Shown here in pieces: positions 6,390-7,252 of a stretch of DNA of 7,252 nt. Where the stretch lies: contig JAJYTL010000164.1 of NCBI GenBank assembly GCA_021793055.1, forward strand, positions 1-7,252. Reading direction: 5' to 3'. The DNA comes from Pseudomonadota bacterium. GTDB lineage: Bacteria; Pseudomonadota; Alphaproteobacteria; Ferrovibrionales; Ferrovibrionaceae. Made by a program: the position numbers and the translations under genes. Each line of letters begins with the position of its first letter. The first letter of the stretch is position 1. The notes under the pieces are model-generated. The model searched no databases. It saw only the letters and a list, made by a program, of their open reading frames with translations, and was not told the DNA's origin.

Positions 6390-7252
6390 ATGACCGCTGC
6401 CGAATCCCGGCCCGCCGACGTTTCGCAAGCGCCAACGCCGAACGCGCCGACCCCAGCCTCCGGCCTCAGCGAGGCCGAGGCGGCGCGGCGGCTCGCCCAA
6501 TACGGCGAGAATGCCCTCGCCGAGCACCATATCGGCGTCCTGGAGCGGCTTGCCCATTTCTTCTGGGGGCCGATCCCCTGGATGATCGAGATCGCCGCCA
6601 TCCTCTCCGCCGTTCTCGGCCACTGGGACGATCTCTCGATCATCCTGGCAATGCTGTTCATCAATGCCGGCGTCGGCTTCTGGCAGGAATTCAAGGCCGA
6701 TAACGCCATCGCGCTGCTGAAGCAGCGGCTCGCGCTCAAGGCCCGGGTCAAGCGCGACGGCACCTGGAAGGACATCGAGGCGCGGTTCCTGGTGCCGGGC
6801 GATCTGGTGCTGATCAAGCTCGGCAACATCGTTCCCGCCGACCTGAAACTGACCGAGGGCGCCTATCTCAGCGTCGATCAATCGGCGCTGACCGGCGAAT
6901 CTCTGCCCGTCGACAAGAAGGCCGGCGACGACGCCTATTCCGGCTCGATCGCCAAGCAGGGCGAGATGACCGGCGAGGTGACGGCAACCGGCATGAACAC
7001 CTATTTCGGTAAGACGGCCCATCTTGTCGAAGAGGCGCGGACGGTTTCGCACTTCCAGCGCGCGGTGCTGAAAATCGGCAACTTCCTCATCCTGGTGACC
7101 GTCGGCCTGGTGCTGATCATCGGGCTGGCCGCCCTGTTCCGCCACGACCCGCTGCTCGAGACGGTGCAGTTCGCCCTGATCCTGACCGTGGCCTCGATCC
7201 CGGTGGCGCTGCCCGCCGTGCTCTCGGTCACCATGGCGATCGGCGCCGAGCG
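6390..7252 (+). CDS. Plasma-membrane-type proton-efflux P-type ATPase (P3A-like), N-terminal part only
   Basis: An ATP-driven cation pump of the inner membrane, by family most likely exporting protons. I translated 287 residues before the right edge; a full protein of this family would be roughly 800-900. After a Pro/Ala-rich N-terminus comes the short cation-ATPase N-domain (GLSEAEAARRLAQYGENAL, about 25-43). Membrane helices M1 and M2 lie at about 60-100 (FFWGPIPWMIEIAAILSAVL). The actuator domain carries VPGD, LGNIVPAD and the TGES dephosphorylation loop (168-171). M3 lies at about 229-250, and M4 has PVALPAVLSVTMAIGAE (271-287), the pattern of fungal/plant-type H+-ATPases and their prokaryotic relatives. 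No heavy-metal-binding CxxC is present. The phosphorylated Asp (DKTGT), the nucleotide-binding domain and M5-M10 lie outside the window, so activity and the proton-binding Asp cannot be checked. The ATG at 6390 is chosen because a G/A-rich ribosome site precedes it and the family N-domain follows. It has its own FNR/FixK-type box upstream. Confidence 0.92.
   Translation, partial: MTAAESRPADVSQAPTPNAPTPASGLSEAEAARRLAQYGENALAEHHIGVLERLAHFFWGPIPWMIEIAAILSAVLGHWDDLSIILAMLFINAGVGFWQEFKADNAIALLKQRLALKARVKRDGTWKDIEARFLVPGDLVLIKLGNIVPADLKLTEGAYLSVDQSALTGESLPVDKKAGDDAYSGSIAKQGEMTGEVTATGMNTYFGKTAHLVEEARTVSHFQRAVLKIGNFLILVTVGLVLIIGLAALFRHDPLLETVQFALILTVASIPVALPAVLSVTMAIGAE

Overview
The window is GC-rich DNA, probably from an alphaproteobacterium. 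I infer this from the strong G/C bias at third codon positions, the Cupriavidus-type PhaC, the MaoC-phosphotransacylase fusion, and FNR/FixK-type boxes of the form used in that class. No rRNA or other marker is present, so genus and species cannot be given. No mobile element, CRISPR array, tRNA or rRNA was seen.

Layout. Positions 1-1356 are read on the minus strand: a phasin-like small protein (943-1356) followed by an FAD/NAD(P)H-dependent reductase (835 down to the left edge, C-terminus cut off). A divergent intergenic region (1357-1651) holds a perfect TTGAT-N4-ATCAA box. Reading right on the plus strand comes a tight set of three genes: phaC (1652-3517), a fused MaoC hydratase / phosphate acyltransferase (3534-4964) and ackA (4968-6161). 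The gaps are 16 and 3 nt. After ackA lie a GC-rich stem-loop and a second perfect TTGAT-N4-ATCAA box (6187-6200). Then comes the start of a plasma-membrane-type proton-pumping P-type ATPase (6390 to the right edge, cut before its phosphorylation site).

How it could work together (inference). PhaC, the phasin and the MaoC domain make and package polyhydroxyalkanoate. The MaoC domain would hydrate enoyl-CoA to (R)-3-hydroxyacyl-CoA, the PhaC substrate. The phosphotransacylase domain and acetate kinase would turn acyl-CoA into acyl phosphate and then ATP. The H+-ATPase would spend ATP to keep the proton gradient and internal pH. With an FNR/FixK-type box at both ends, the block reads as a low-oxygen module: carbon and electrons go to polymer, ATP comes from substrate-level phosphorylation, and protons are pumped out. 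The individual families are well known. The most notable points are the fusion, the in-frame single-stop junction to ackA, and the paired anaeroboxes.
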